NCBI RefSeq assembly: GCF_000001735.4
Contig: NC_003074.8
Location: forward strand, 21,459,261 to 21,523,260
Length of the DNA: 64,000 nucleotides
Reading direction: 5' to 3'
Source: Arabidopsis thaliana
Taxonomy: Eukaryota; Streptophyta; Magnoliopsida; Brassicales; Brassicaceae
Part shown: positions 1 through 12,087 of the stretch, in pieces
How the letters are laid out: each line of letters starts with the position of its first letter
How positions within the stretch are numbered: position 1 is the stretch's first letter
Notes under the pieces: generated by a model
Seen by the model: only the letters and a program-made list of their open reading frames with translations
What the model was told of the DNA's origin: nothing
The model's database searches: none
Translations under genes and position numbers: made by a program

Positions 1-1162
1 TAAATCACCAAACACCTTGATTTATTGATTTAACTACTGTAATTACGTCTATAAAATAGTATATATATAGACTCTCAGAAGGTTGTCTGCGTTTATAGTA
101 AACTAACTTAAATTAAACAGAAGTGAAACATGAAGTAGCGAATCTGAGATTACAAAATAGTTAATAATATTAATATAACGACAAATAAAACATAGGAAGT
201 GTTTGGTTTCTTTAACCTTACGCAATGTTTTAATTAGTTTGAACTCTTCCCGATACCTAATTGGGAGTTGAAAAATTCAGTCCTCAGCCAAACCCGTTTG
301 TGGCTCACTCTACTTCTTGTGTTACGCCACACATATACACATAATCGTTTCACTTTTCTGGCAAAAAACCAAAACTTACTCAAAATCAAGAGGTATCATA
401 TTTGTTGTTTTCTTTAATAAAGTTGGCTTCCAATTAATTTGTACTATGGAATCATGGATAAAAGTTTCATGAGTGAAAAGTAAATGACCTTCTATCTAGC
501 TACCACGAGAGATAGTCATATAATTAAGTTTTGTGAACATATGTCAATCACAAATTATATATATATATATGAGTATTTCTATCATATATTCAAAGAAGAC
601 AGAACAATATATGTTGTATCTATAAATAGATAACGTTGTGTGTGTGTATCAATATAATATGCTAATTGAAAAATAGAAAACTAATTGTGGTTCACAATCT
701 ATTTTGTGTGTCTATCCTAATCGGTAACTTAACTCAAAGACACCTACAACTATCTTATCCAAGACCTTCTTCCTTTACTTATAAGCATTTTTTACAAGTC
801 TATGACAACATTTTCTTGATAGAAATAACGTTGTAAATAGCCTTTCATAAGATTAACAATATATCAACGAAATTCGTCATACATTCAACTTCGTGGAAAA
901 TTCTACGGAAATTCACATTCGCTGAAAAAACAATAAAGACTATGCACAGTCACACACAAGACAATCATATTCGGAGAAAACCAATTACGAAAACGCCCAC
1001 TAGTCCAAAAGTTTAGTTAAGAAAACAACAAGGAAATGAGTGGCTAAAAAGTCAAGAAAATCCTTTATAAAGTCCCGCGAGTGTTGATCACTTTAATGCA
1101 AACAGAGAAAACGAAAACACAATAAGTGTGAGAAAAGAGTCTCTCTCTTGAGTCTTTAAGTC
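1..1162. other. Intergenic DNA and promoter of the DUF761 gene
   Basis: AT-rich DNA with no convincing coding region. Near the right end there is a TATA-like TTTATAA at 1064-1070, about 95 bases before the ATG of the next gene, which fits a plant core promoter and a leader of roughly 60-70 nt. Apart from short AT repeats (around 557-572) I see nothing else. Confidence 0.6.
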
Positions 1163-1708
1163 ATGCAGCTCAAATCATCATCACCATCTTCTTCTTCTTC
1201 TTCTTCATCATCATCCATGAAACTCAAAACTCTAATCCAAAACCTCCTCACACACCCTCTCTACCGTTTCCTAAGAGCTCTTGCGAAAGCCAAATCAATC
1301 TTTCTAGAGATCTCAAAACACAACAGCAACAACAAGAAACGAAAACTCATGATGCTTTTTCCAACAAAGGCTTCAAAGAACCAACGCAAGATCTTCTTCG
1401 GATCTTTCAGATTGCATTACAACTGGTGTTCCTCTCATGTTGTTCCTGTCCCTCAACCGTTTCCTTTCCCTTCTTCTTACATCAATGGTGAAGAAGAAGA
1501 TGATTCTCAGCTTTCTGGCTACCTCGAGTGGCTTGAACACAAGAAGTTCGATGATGTGGAAGAGATCGGAGATGTTGTAGCTGATGGTGGTGATGACGAT
1601 ATTGATCATTTGGCGGATATGTTCATCGCTAATTGCCACGAGAAGTTCTTGCTCGAGAAAGTTGAATCTTACCGGAGATTTCAAGAAATGTTAGAAAGGG
1701 GTTTGTGA
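1163..1708 (+). CDS. DUF761 / cotton-fibre-type protein
   Basis: Single-exon gene of 181 aa. The N-terminus is a serine-rich run (about residues 5-18), followed by a basic segment with hydrophobic patches (19-75) and an acidic middle (about 111-150). The C-terminal 30 residues, reading ADMFIANCHEKF...ESYRRFQEMLERGL, are the hallmark of the plant DUF761 family, annotated as 'cotton fibre protein'. The molecular function of the family is unsettled; members are small and often stress- or growth-linked. The ATG is the first in frame and lies 95 bases after a TATA box; a second Met at 1217 after the Ser run is a possible alternative start. Gene order suggests the Arabidopsis locus I remember as At3g57950. 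The family call is firm; the function is unknown. Confidence 0.85.
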   Translation: MQLKSSSPSSSSSSSSSSMKLKTLIQNLLTHPLYRFLRALAKAKSIFLEISKHNSNNKKRKLMMLFPTKASKNQRKIFFGSFRLHYNWCSSHVVPVPQPFPFPSSYINGEEEDDSQLSGYLEWLEHKKFDDVEEIGDVVADGGDDDIDHLADMFIANCHEKFLLEKVESYRRFQEMLERGL

Positions 1709-3530
1709 ATTATCAGAGGTGAAACATAGATTTTGGGTCTTGTCTGATTAATTGATAATCATGTTGTAAAATCTTAGCTAGTTTGATTTGATAATATACA
1801 GTACCACGAGGTCGTGACATGTGTATCTTGAAAGTTTTGGGGGGTAATGTACGAGAAGTTGAAACTTTTGGGTTATTAGTGAAACATTTGATATTGTGAA
1901 AACAATAATTATTGTTGTCCATCTAATTGGGCACATCTCTTAAGTTGTGAGTTTGATTAGTGTTTGGTATATTACGTCCAACTTGCCTAATTTTTTTTAT
2001 TATCTTGAGAAAGTTTAAATAAACTAACTAAACGAGGTTTAAGGAATCACAACAAAAAGAGGAATTACCTCTATTAATTGAAATTTCGAGTGTTAATACA
2101 ATACATGACATAATTAAACGTGACATTACCGAGTGAATTGAAATTTATTACTATAAATACGTTTTTATAAAATAGTATCATGCAGTTTCCAGAGTCTGTA
2201 GACAGTAGACACAAAGATATTAACGCTAAATAACACCAATATTTGTATTAGTAAGTGGAATGTGTAACTTTCAATCTCGTAAATATCTTGGATTTATGAT
2301 ATTATAAGGAAAAACATCGTGATCATAATAGCCAAAAGAGACTAAAAGGATCGGACAAATCTCGAGAAAAATGATCTAAAGCACAATTTACTGTGCCTTC
2401 TCAACTACTAACAGATCCAATTTTCACCTAATTTTGGACTTTATAGGGACTATGTTGTGGTATCCTCCTGTAATAACAACAGTCATTTCTCCAAATGATT
2501 GCATATTTACCTATAAATAATATATAAAAAGACTCGAGAAATAATAGTAATGTAGAGAAAATACACACTGAACATCAAATCAGACGAATTTTTCGAGTTA
2601 TAGTTTTAGCGTTGATTAATACTCTTTTTTCCTTTAAGAAAATACCACTTATTCCGCCATGTTTGTTTCTTCCAATGTTCTATGCATAGTTTAACATAAT
2701 TAAGAAGGCCTTTACCAAAAAAAGAAGAAGAATAGTTTAACAACATTTTCTCCTAAAATTCATTAATAAAGTAGCAGACTTTATGCGTTTAGTTGAAACT
2801 TTTGTCGAATTAATGAAAATTTTGTAGTATTTATTTTGCTAAATATGCATGAGGCAGGCCCGTCTCAATAGAGTACTACTATAGTCTATAGTCAATTTTC
2901 GACACCGGCCTTAGATATTGTTTCGTTGACTTTTGCAGTTTATAACTTTACGTAGCATGTAAATTCAAAGTAAATTCTATATGTTTGAACATAATGCGGA
3001 TATAATACGCACCTGTAATAAGAAAATTGGCGAGGTTCCTCTGGGTGGTCTGTAGTCAACACACTTTTTTAATATTATGCTATATACCGGAAATTATCCA
3101 ATTAAAAATTATCCATATATTTAGTTAAAATATAAATAAATGAAAAAAAAGTTAGCAAAATTGTGCCTACATTTTTTTATAAATCAAATCGTTAATAACA
3201 AAGGTGAATCGATTGGATATATAAACCACACTACGTAAACTTGGAATTATTTATCTATTCACATTTAATTCGTTCTCCTATTTCTTGAAAAGAAAAACAA
3301 ATTAATTAATACTCCGTAAATTAGTGACTCATTCTTCACCAAATAAAAATAAAAATAGTGACTCATTTAAGTAAACGGATTGTTACACAATCATTAACTT
3401 CTTCCACAAGTCATATAAACTCACTTCTGCGACACATTCTTGAGCCAGAGATCGTTTGAGTTCTTTAAACCACAAACTTCATCTCTCCGGCCGGGTTCCT
3501 CTGTTCTATAAATTCTCTCTCTAGTCTCTA
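1709..3530. other. Intergenic DNA upstream of the EMSY-like pair
   Basis: About 1.8 kb of AT-rich DNA with no supported gene. A short stretch at 2855-2920 begins CAGGCCCGTCTCAA and contains ACCGGCC, which recalls hAT transposon ends, but no matching end or target duplication could be paired, so no element is called. The last ~100 bases are presumably promoter and leader of the first EMSY-like gene. Confidence 0.5.
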
Positions 3531-4934
3531 ATGGCGGACCAGAAAGATCAAGAGCCAAATCCTCCCGCCGGTACGTCAGAACAAAACTTCCGATGAGTTG
3601 TTTTGTATTGAATTCTCCCATTGTAGCATTTCGAAAGCAATCTTCAGTAACTAGGGTTTCCGAGTATGAAATAATTAGCTTGGGTTTTTGGATTCCTCTG
3701 TTTTTCGTTTTCTTTCTTCCATTGATGGCAACAGCTGCTGATAAAGCCAGAGATTCTCGTGATCTTGATTCTGTTATTTCTCGATCGTGATGCAGCAAAG
3801 CCAGAGTGTCTCCCATTAAAGAAGAGAGCAATGGCTGCAAAGTCACTCGTTGACATAGCATATGAGTCTGACTCCAGCAGCGATAGCAGTGACGAAGGAG
3901 ATGTGCCGTGTTTACCCAAGGATGAGGTCAATGAAAGGAAACTCCAAAATCTCCAGAGAAAAGCTTTCTACAATCTTCTCCAAACTTTCGCTTTCGAAAA
4001 CTCCACAATGTCAAACGTAACAATAACCTTTCTCTTGGTTAAATCTTTCTTCTTCTTTGCTAAATTATTCGCTCTGTTTCTGAGGCTTGTGGTCATGTCT
4101 TTAATTGTTTTCCAGAAGAGGACTGAGATCATAGGAAAACTGATGAACGAGTGGGGGATTGCTAACGAAACTCATATCTCCTTTGCGGATCAGATTCAGA
4201 AGAAACTTCTGACTCTAAAACAAACGTATGTATATCCTCTTGTCAAAGCTGGAAGATATGATCTCTTCCTTGTTTAAAAATCATCTTTGTCTTCTCAGGA
4301 AGCATTCTGGTGTGAAGGAAACGCAGATACCAGCGACGCCATTGACCAACACTGTAAGGCAGAGAATTTGACATCTCTGATTTGGCTTTAATTACCGCAG
4401 AGTTTTAACTGTGTTTACCTTTTTCTCTGTTTTAAGGCAACGCCGAGTACGTTTTTTGTTCCTAAACCTGTCAAAAGCTGGGGCAGTGTTAATCCAGAGT
4501 CTCTTATTGGAAAATGGGTCAGTATAAGGCTTCCTGATAAAGCTAAGTTCACTGAATACATCATCAAAGCATATGATGCGGAAAAGGTACTAAACCCTTT
4601 CTTATATCTCATGCCTTGTTCCATCAGACTCAAGCCGTTCTAAGACTTTGCAATATATCTCTCCAGGAAATGCATAGCCTATTGACCGAAACCTCGAACC
4701 CAATGGAGGTTGATTGCATTGACCCGTTTAGATGGATAGATATCAGAGATGTAATACACAAACTCTTATCATCTCCATTTCATCAAATCTTCAAAGTCTT
4801 TAATATCAGAATGCTGAAACATTTGATCTCAAACGAACTTATTGTAGATTTCGCCTAACGATATCATGTGGGAAGGTGGACAAAAGCCAAACTTTGCTGC
4901 TCCCAACCAATCTGCTGCAGCTACAGGTCAATGA
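3531..4934 (+). CDS. EMSY-like protein A (ENT + Agenet/Tudor-like), tandem copy 1
   Basis: Seven-exon model built from splice signals: 3531-3570, 3796-4016, 4116-4225, 4299-4353, 4437-4586, 4667-4750, 4848-4934; 248 aa, all phases consistent. Exons 2-3 encode an ENT domain (about residues 60-124, starting KLQNLQRKAFYNLLQTF). Exons 5-7 encode a plant Tudor-like/Agenet domain (LIGKWVSIRLPDKAKFTEYI ... WIDIRDISPNDIMWEG). This domain pair defines plant EMSY-like proteins, nuclear chromatin-associated proteins of which some act in immunity. It is shorter than its neighbour because a stop falls just after the Agenet core; a donor at 4926 and a possible acceptor near 5056 could give another C-terminus. 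The exon plan matches the next gene (40-nt first exon, 110-nt third exon), so the two arose by tandem duplication. Confidence 0.75.
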
Positions 4935-5815
4935 GCCCTTTTCTGAAAACATTGACAAGGTAACTTTGCCAATCCCAACACACACAATTTCAGTGAAACT
5001 CTAATGGTTTTGGCAGAAATTTAACCAGTGAAGCTCTCATGGTTTTGATGCAGGACAAAGCTGAGAAAGACCAAGACCCTCTTTTGCATTTTGTTTTGAG
5101 ATCTTTAGTTACTTGTACAATCACATTACACAGGACTCTTTTTTTTTTTGGTGTTGTTTGCTGGAATTAGAGAAGAAAGGGGTCAGTGTTAAAGTGTAAA
5201 AAAATTCAAACTTTTGTTTTTGTAAATTGGTTGCCTTTGTTTCTTGTTAGCTTATCTCATCTATAATCGGAAAAGTTTTCGTTCCGGTTCATTGGTCCAG
5301 TTTTATGTGCTTTATCGCCGGAGCTATATCTATAAATGATTGTCATTTAACTTAGAAAAACATTTTAGTTTTTACTAAAACAATTTGTTAGTAGCGCAGT
5401 TATAAAGGACAGTACTTTAATGCCAAAAAAAATAAAATGACACTGACTATTTTTCACTAGCCAAGTATTAATTCTTGAAACTCTACTACTATTATCCACA
5501 ACCGTTGGATTATAGTTTTAATCCGTAACTAATCCAGTCACCAATCCAAACAGTATTGAGTAAATGATGTTGAAATTAACCGCAGACTCACTCTTCAATT
5601 GCTGACGTGTCAAGTGATCAAGAAGTACCTTCTTCTACAAGAAGTATAGTTTCACTATTTTACGTTCAAAATCTCGAAAAGCACATAAAAAAAACTTTCG
5701 TAACTTCTTCTCTTATCGACGACCCATGCAACGTTTTTGAAGATCCTTCTATCTCTAGGGTTTCTCTCAAACTTCTTCAACAAGACGCTTCTCTCCGATT
5801 CCTATGTTCTCAACA
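4935..5815. other. 3' region of EMSY-like A and promoter of EMSY-like B
   Basis: Contains the probable 3' UTR of the first EMSY-like gene, with a T-rich run near 5142-5152, and the promoter of the second. A long frame at 5607-5912 begins at a non-ATG codon and overlaps the leader of gene B; I do not consider it coding. Confidence 0.45.
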
Positions 5816-7417
5816 ATGTCGGACCACAAAGATCAAGCCCCAAATTCTTCCTCTCGTAAGTCTCTTCTTCACTTTCTCATGGGTTTTGCGATTTCAGCAA
5901 TCAGGGTTCTAGAGTTTCGGATTCCTCTGTTTTCTCTCCCATTGATGGAACCAGACTGATCGGTGATGAACGGTGATGGATTTTCTTCTGATCTTGATTC
6001 CGTTGAAGAAGAATCAACTGATATACCGATCAAGAACACAGAGACTGTGCCGAGCTATAAAGGTGACGATGATATCCTGTTCAGCCCCTTGGACAAGAAA
6101 GTGAAACTCAGCATGCTCCAGGATAGGGCTTACTATTATGTTCTCCATGCCTTCAAAGCAGAATCTCCTGCAATATCCAGCGTAATCTAATCGTTCTTGT
6201 TCTGTATATGCATTTGATTCGCTTCTTGGAACTTGAGTTCATGTCTTCTCTTCTTCAGTCAAGGATCGTGATCATGCAAGAACTGTTGAAAGAATTGAAG
6301 ATTGAGTACAAGACTCACCAGACTTATCACAATGCAATCGAAGCTGATCCAATGGTCCTGCAATTGAGGTATCTTAATCATTGGTTTTACTACTGCAACG
6401 ATGTGATCTTCTCCCCTTGCTTCTCTAAGTTTGTGTCTGTTTCTCAGGAATGTTTCATTGGCGTCTGATGAGAAGGAAATGCAGAAACTTACTGTCGCTG
6501 AAGAACCGGAAATTACTGGCGTAGATGGCCAACCTCTGATAATCCGTATCAAACTGAACAAGGATGACAATGCCAAAATTGTAGGTTTTGATAATCATCA
6601 TTTTCCAACTCCTAAAAAATTCAATCTGGCTTTAATTCTATGTCTTTCTGATTGCTTAGCAAGACAGGGTTTTAGCTCCTGCAAAGATAAAAGATGGAAA
6701 GGTTTTAGCTCCTGCAAAGATACAAGACGAAGAGGCAAAACCGAGTTCTACTTCTGATGATTCACCTGACTCGAGCTGGGGCCAGGTTTCTCCTGGGTCT
6801 CTTGTTGGAAGACGGGTCCATATACAAATGCCTGACGAAGACGAGTACATTGAATTCCTCATCACAAAGTATGACGCAAATACGGTAAGTCACTTCATGT
6901 TTACTTGTGTGTTGTTCATCAGGTCAGATCTCAGCCCTTCTAAGAAATATAGTTTTGAATCTACAGGAAACGCACCACTTGTTGAGTGCTTTCAGCAATA
7001 AGGATTATGAGGACCCATGCAACTGGGTTGATCTCAGACATGTAAAATCAAATTGTTCTTCCTCTTCTTCAAGTTTTATATTCGTCCCCTTTTTTGTCAG
7101 CAGCTGAAACCCCTGATCTCAAACTCTTTGCAGGTTCAGGCAGAGGATATGAAATGGCCAGAGGGAGATCCAGATTTACCAGTATGGAAATGCTCTCCTA
7201 AACCAGGCGAAACTCTCTTCCACGAAACCAGTACAACTCAAAACAAGAAGCAAGTTCATGAGGTATCTTGCTAACAGCTCCAACAAATTCTCTTGTAATG
7301 CTAAACTCTCTCACTGACAAAATTTCTCAATAAAACCTCTGTTAGGTTGGCAAAACTAGCACTGGGATTCCTGTCATCAGAAAAGTTGATAAGGGAAAGG
7401 CTGTTGTTGACGCATAA
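5816..7417 (+). CDS. EMSY-like protein B (ENT + Agenet/Tudor-like), tandem copy 2
   Basis: Eight-exon model: 5816-5855, 6012-6181, 6259-6368, 6448-6580, 6660-6884, 6967-7041, 7134-7262, 7346-7417; about 317 aa. The ENT domain (KLSMLQDRAYYYVLHAF...) is followed by an Agenet domain (LVGRRVHIQMPDEDEYIEFL ... NWVDLRHVQAEDMKWPEGDP). The first acceptor is the weak point. An in-frame TGA at 5957-5959 rules out earlier acceptors, so I place it at 6011 by alignment with gene A; translation could instead begin at the ATG at 5966 if the first intron is untranslated. Between the domains an 11-residue unit (VLAPAKIKDGK) is repeated in tandem (6669-6734). Sister of the gene just upstream, but with a longer, basic C-terminus. 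Nuclear chromatin role inferred from the family. Confidence 0.7.
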
Positions 7418-7658
7418 TCTCCAATGCAGTAGGATGCTGAAGATGACAGATGCATGAAACATTCTACATTGGAACGCTCTTATAACCTTGTTTGAGATCT
7501 CTGGCTCTTTCTACGGTCTACTAAACTCATATTTTGCTGCTATCTGGAATTAGAGTAGTGTATAAACAATTCCAATACTCTTTTTTAAATGACTGCCTAG
7601 TACACTTCTTAGAAAACTCTTTATCCCATAGAAGATAGTTAAGTATTGCAATAACTCA

Positions 7659-9942
7659 TCACCTCTTTGAACGCTTCTTCGGACGAGTAGAAGAACCTGT
7701 TTCCTTTTCACTAGTTTCACTGTCCCGCTTTGCCATCAGAGAAGCAGTGCCTCTTTTAGAGGCGACACCACTGTTTTTCTTTGTAGGACTACCCTTTTCA
7801 ATTGTTGGCCTTTTCCCAGTTAATCGTTTCTGACCAGCAGGCAGTTTTACTGCATCCACTTTCTCACTCTTACTATTACTTTTCCTCTGTTCAGCTCCTC
7901 TCTTTCCATTAGAGGATTCAGCCTTCACTGTCTCTACGACTGTTTCAGATGATGAAACCCCTTTCATTCTCTTAAGAAAACTAGCAGCACTTTGCTTTTT
8001 TGAGCCACCACTGGTGTTGATACCCTTCTTTTGTTGAACACTTTTCTTCAGCACAGAGCTACCGTTTGGAGATCGGCCTCTATTAGAGATACCAGCATTC
8101 AAACTGGTCTTAACGTTTCTGCTCCCTACTTTTTTAGCTGTTGAGGGTGCTGCTCCTCTAGCCATCTTCTTAGAAACAATAGGTTTCTCATCTTTATCAG
8201 AGGGTCTCCCTTCCTCCTCTTCTGAAACTTGCTTCTCATCAACTGTTGGAACTACTCTAGTCTTTTTCTTCAAAGTTTCAGTGACTGACGCTGGAGATCT
8301 AACAGCCAAGGAACTACGTTTCCGACAAGCTATAATAGGCACTGAAAGTGTTGGTTTAAGAGAAGAGACTTTGACTTCCTCCTTAGACGTCACCAAGGCA
8401 TCCTCTTTTGGTGGTGGTAAGGTTTGTTTAGGAATCTTGAAACTCATCTGTTTCTTGATGAGTTGGTAAAGCTGTTTTGCTGCATTAAACTCAGGCGATG
8501 GCTCGCCATAGAAAACTCTCACATTGTTGATTAGTAGCAGTAAATCCCGAAAAAACTTGGTCCTGGCAGTTTTGTAGTAACCCTCTTCCACACGACTTCG
8601 AATCATCTCAAAGTCTATGTGTTGCCTTATTATCCTATAGTAGTCGGATGTTTCCTGCAACTTCACAATCAAACAAATAAGACTCAGGCTTTAAGACACA
8701 AGCCTTTTGAAAAATGAATTAATCATGATACTAAAATAAATACAGTAGAACATTTTTCATTTAAAGGAAAAATTAACCATCGGCAGATTATCTTAAATAA
8801 AGGATTGTTTATTATAGAATCAAACATAATGTAGAAAATTATTTTTGATTACAAAAATGACAGAATTTGAATTGCTGACAATGTCATAATTTTTTTTACC
8901 TGGGTTTCGAGCCGGCGCGAAAAGTGAGAGCCAATGGGGTGAGACTGAAGAATCTCGATGAAATCACTCAACGGCTGAGATTCAACGAAGATCTTATTGA
9001 CGGTGAGAGATTGATCTTTGTTATCCGGTTGGTCTTGGTCTACCGTCTCCTTTCTCGGGAAGCTCGCCGAGCTCTGCCCATCACTCGTTTCTTTCGTATC
9101 TTCCTCTCCTTTCGACTCGTCCATTGACTCAACTAACTCAGGCGAGTCATTTCCCTCTCTTTTTGGTTCTGCTCTATCCGATTCCTTCGCCACGCTCTCG
9201 CAACTTCCTCTACCCGAATCCTCTCTTGCCGGCTTCTCGTCGTTGTCTTCTCCGCCGATCCGGTTCGGTTCTTCGTCCACTGGTTCAGCGATTTTAACAG
9301 CTCTGTTCGTGTTCTCAGATCCGGTTCCAGGACTATTATCATTCGGATCTGGAGAATTTTTCAGCTCAGTAACCGGTACGCCGGAGTTGTTGCCCGATTC
9401 AGTGTGGTTCTCTTTCGTCTCCGCGATTCTATCTAGATCTGAATTCTCAGTTTTCAAGCTCTTCTCTCTTTCATCTTCCAATGTTTTCACCTTCAACTGC
9501 AATGACCTGTAAGTACTCACAAATCCACGATTCAAATCTGGAATCGGAACAAAAAGGAAGAAAAAAAAAACCAATGGTTGATTGAAATTTACGAGATGGA
9601 TAGATCGTAACGTTCGACTTCTCGTCGGAGTTCATCGACACGGAGCTTTCTCAACTCCTCAAGCCAAGGAACGGAAGAGATCTCGGCGGCGAGGGTTTCT
9701 TCATCGGCAGATCCTGGCGAGACCAGGTTACGGGAGAATCGGCGCTTGAGATCGTTGTACTTGTGACGACAGTCGATGGCGGTGAGTGTACGAAAAGTGG
9801 AGTTCTGTTTATGGACTTCAGAAGCGACGGAGTCCCATGAATCAGTACCGTGACGGTGAACGGCGCAGGCGAGGAGGAGCTCCTCCATTGTGCTCCACGT
9901 TTGTTTCTCTGGAGAATTTTTGTCGTTTTCTGATTTTGCCAT
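7659..9942 (-). CDS. SANT/Myb-like and bromodomain-like nuclear protein
   Basis: Three-exon gene on the minus strand: 9593-9942, 8900-9506, 7659-8654; 650 aa, phases consistent. The N-terminus (about residues 13-75, WSTMEELLLACAVHRHGTDS...) is a SANT/Myb-like fold. The centre is a long acidic, Ser/Glu-rich linker with a short coiled coil starting SLQLKVKTLEDEREKSLK. Next comes a bromodomain-like module (about residues 295-390) spanning the last intron, with the pattern ETSDYYRIIRQHIDFEMIRS ... NNVRVFYGEPSPEF. The C-terminal third is very rich in Lys, Ser and Arg, with many possible nuclear localisation signals. It fits the Arabidopsis locus I recall as At3g57980, 'DNA-binding bromodomain-containing protein'. 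A role in reading acetylated histones is inferred from the family; the binding pocket looks divergent. Confidence 0.85.
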
Positions 9943-10983
9943 TAAGTAAATGTAAAAAGGAACAAAGTGGATTTTGCTTATTGTCACTTCTCCAATTTGT
10001 AGAACTGAAATAGAAATAATCGTCTTCTGCAAATCTTTGCTCTAGGCCTCCACTAAAAAACCTTGAGACTGATTTTTTTTTTTTTTTTTTAATCTGTCTG
10101 ACAAAGAATTTATTTTTATTTATGTAATGTTTCGTTGATAACATGTTCGTGCAAAGGCGCACCAATTGAGAGAATGTTGAAAAACTTTGCTCGTTTTTGT
10201 CGTATCACACTTTAGTAGGCCCAACCTTTACACCGAATCCATTACGGCATTACCGGTTTGGAACCAAAAGCACCAAGAGGGTCCAATTTCGTTTCTCATA
10301 ACATTTAAAATTGGATTGTACGGAAGCAGCTAATGTTTAATCCAAACTAAATATATAAAAAAGAGTACTGTAGAGAATACATTCTTTCAGATTTTCTGCA
10401 ATGTACAAAGAATTGTGTCTAATTGTTCACCATAACATTGACCTTCACCATTTGATGGATGAGCATCCGGATCTTTCGTATCTATATGACTATGTCTTCC
10501 GAGGATGATACTGAGATGTCCTAAATCGTCTAGATTACTTTTGCCATCGACAAATATAGTTTTGCTGCTACTTAGAGAGACCGGCAAATCTCTTCCCAAA
10601 CTCTTCTCGAATTGTAATGCATAGATAAGTTCTTTTAATTCAACTACACTTGCCAATGCCTTAAAAAGAAGATATACAAAATACGTTCAAGGTAATAGAG
10701 CTCAGTGTATCACCATCAAGCTTCAGATTGATTGATACTATAATAGAATACTGATTCAAATCAATTCAACAATCAACCTGCATATAAGTTCAATAAAGAG
10801 AATTGAAAAGCATAATCTCATACAAAACTCTGAAGATTCCATCAAAAGATTCAAAACAAGTTGTGCAAATCTAATCCAGATAATTCAACGCATATATATA
10901 CAAAAGCAATAGCTGATTAAGGTCGACAAATGTAATTGTAATTCGAGTAAAGCCTGCGATTACCAATAGCCGCCATAGAAGCT
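9943..10983. other. Intergenic DNA with site II element and possible 3' exon of OEP40
   Basis: The left part is the promoter of the minus-strand bromodomain-like gene; a GGCCCA site II element lies near 10219. A minus-strand open frame at 10387-10656 (up to 89 aa) follows a plausible acceptor (TTTTAAG), so it may be a 3' UTR exon of the OEP40 transcript or an unrelated relic. I recognise no family with confidence. Confidence 0.4.
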
Positions 10984-11110
10984 TCAAGCAGCTCCTTTCA
11001 AAGCTTTCTTCAGCTCCTCAGCTACATTGCCCTCTTCCTTGCTTTTCTTCCCACCGTAATCAGACGTTGTCGTTCTCTCGCTGCTCCACCGATCAGCTCT
11101 CGATCTCCCG

Positions 11111-11148
<38 letters not shown>

Positions 11149-12087
11149 CCTCTCGGATTCGCGATACTTCGAGTGTGATCCGTAATCAATTGTCGCCGGC
11201 GAGTATGGACGGACGTTTGATATTACTTCCCGGAGATCTTCAACGGCTCTCTTTAACTGCTTGTTCTCCGTTCGAAGCTCCTCTATCACCTCCGCCACGT
11301 CACCACTTGTTGTGAACTGAGCCGGACCCGAAACTTTACCCGGATCACCAGTGGATTTGGTCACTTTAGCATCTGCGCCGTCCACGTGTTCGATTCCTAT
11401 TTTATTCATCACCAAAAAAGGGAATCTCCTCAACGAAATAGCAGCCGTTGGATCGAAATCGCGTCTGATCTCCGTAGGAACCCTAACGCCCCACCGGAAA
11501 TTCAAAACGGCGCGTCCTCTCACAGGCAGAGACGTCCTCGCCGCAACCTCAACGCCAGATAACAATCCAGCGATATCTCCAGCAGAAGTTGACGGCAGAA
11601 CCGTGACTTTTCTAAATCCTCCGCCGCATCCATTGACCGCTGGAGTATCCACCACCTCAATCGAAGAATCATCTTCGGAAACAGATCCATTCATCGATTT
11701 GATCAAATTCCTCTCAAATCCAGACGAAGAATGAGACTTTTTGATAGAGAAATCGCCGAATTGAGGTTTGAAGTGGAGCATAAAGCTAGGGTTTCCTTGA
11801 CCTAGGAGATTGAATTCAGCGCTCATGAGCATAGAGCTTGAAATCGGAGAACCGAACGATCCCGATCCGGTTTTGACGATTAGAGAGAAAGGATTCCACG
11901 AATCGTTTGGACGGTAAGCGACTTTGAGAGAAGGGCCAGATTCGAAGAAAGTGGAGAGATTGAGACTGAGCTCCTTGGATTCTCCGGCGACGATTCCAGA
12001 TTGAAAGGGTAAACCTAAGATGCTTAAAGGAACTTTAGCCCTAAAAAGAGGCTTTTGCTCTTCACGAAACTTCATCGATGCCTTCAT
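10984..12087 (-). CDS. OEP40: Chloroplast outer-envelope beta-barrel channel OEP40
   Basis: Single-exon gene of 367 aa. There is no transit peptide and no hydrophobic helix. The first ~230 residues show alternating polar and hydrophobic strands typical of an outer-membrane beta barrel, as expected for OEP40, described as a glucose-permeable solute channel of the chloroplast outer envelope. A short coiled coil follows (about 270-295, EELRTENKQLKRAVEDLREV), then an Arg/Asn-rich low-complexity tail containing a run of 13 Asn encoded by an AAC repeat (GTT on the plus strand, about 11110-11148), and a basic C-terminus ending in LKKALKGAA. The name rests on gene order and my memory that Arabidopsis OEP40 is At3g57990. 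MKASMKF could also start at its second Met (12075). Confidence 0.75.
11110..11148. repeat. GTT/AAC trinucleotide repeat coding a poly-Asn run
   Basis: About 13 tandem GTT units on the plus strand, read as AAC (Asn) codons in the minus-strand OEP40 gene. Uniform codon use suggests recent repeat expansion; length is likely variable between individuals. Confidence 0.9.

Noticed and set aside
2855-2925. Possible hAT end (CAGGCCCGTCTCAA ... ACCGGCC)
   Set aside because: No paired inverted end or 8-bp duplication could be found; likely a short relic or chance.
9018-9512. 164-codon plus-strand frame over the bromodomain-like gene
   Set aside because: It is the antisense shadow of an acidic, Ser-rich exon; composition mirrors the real coding strand.
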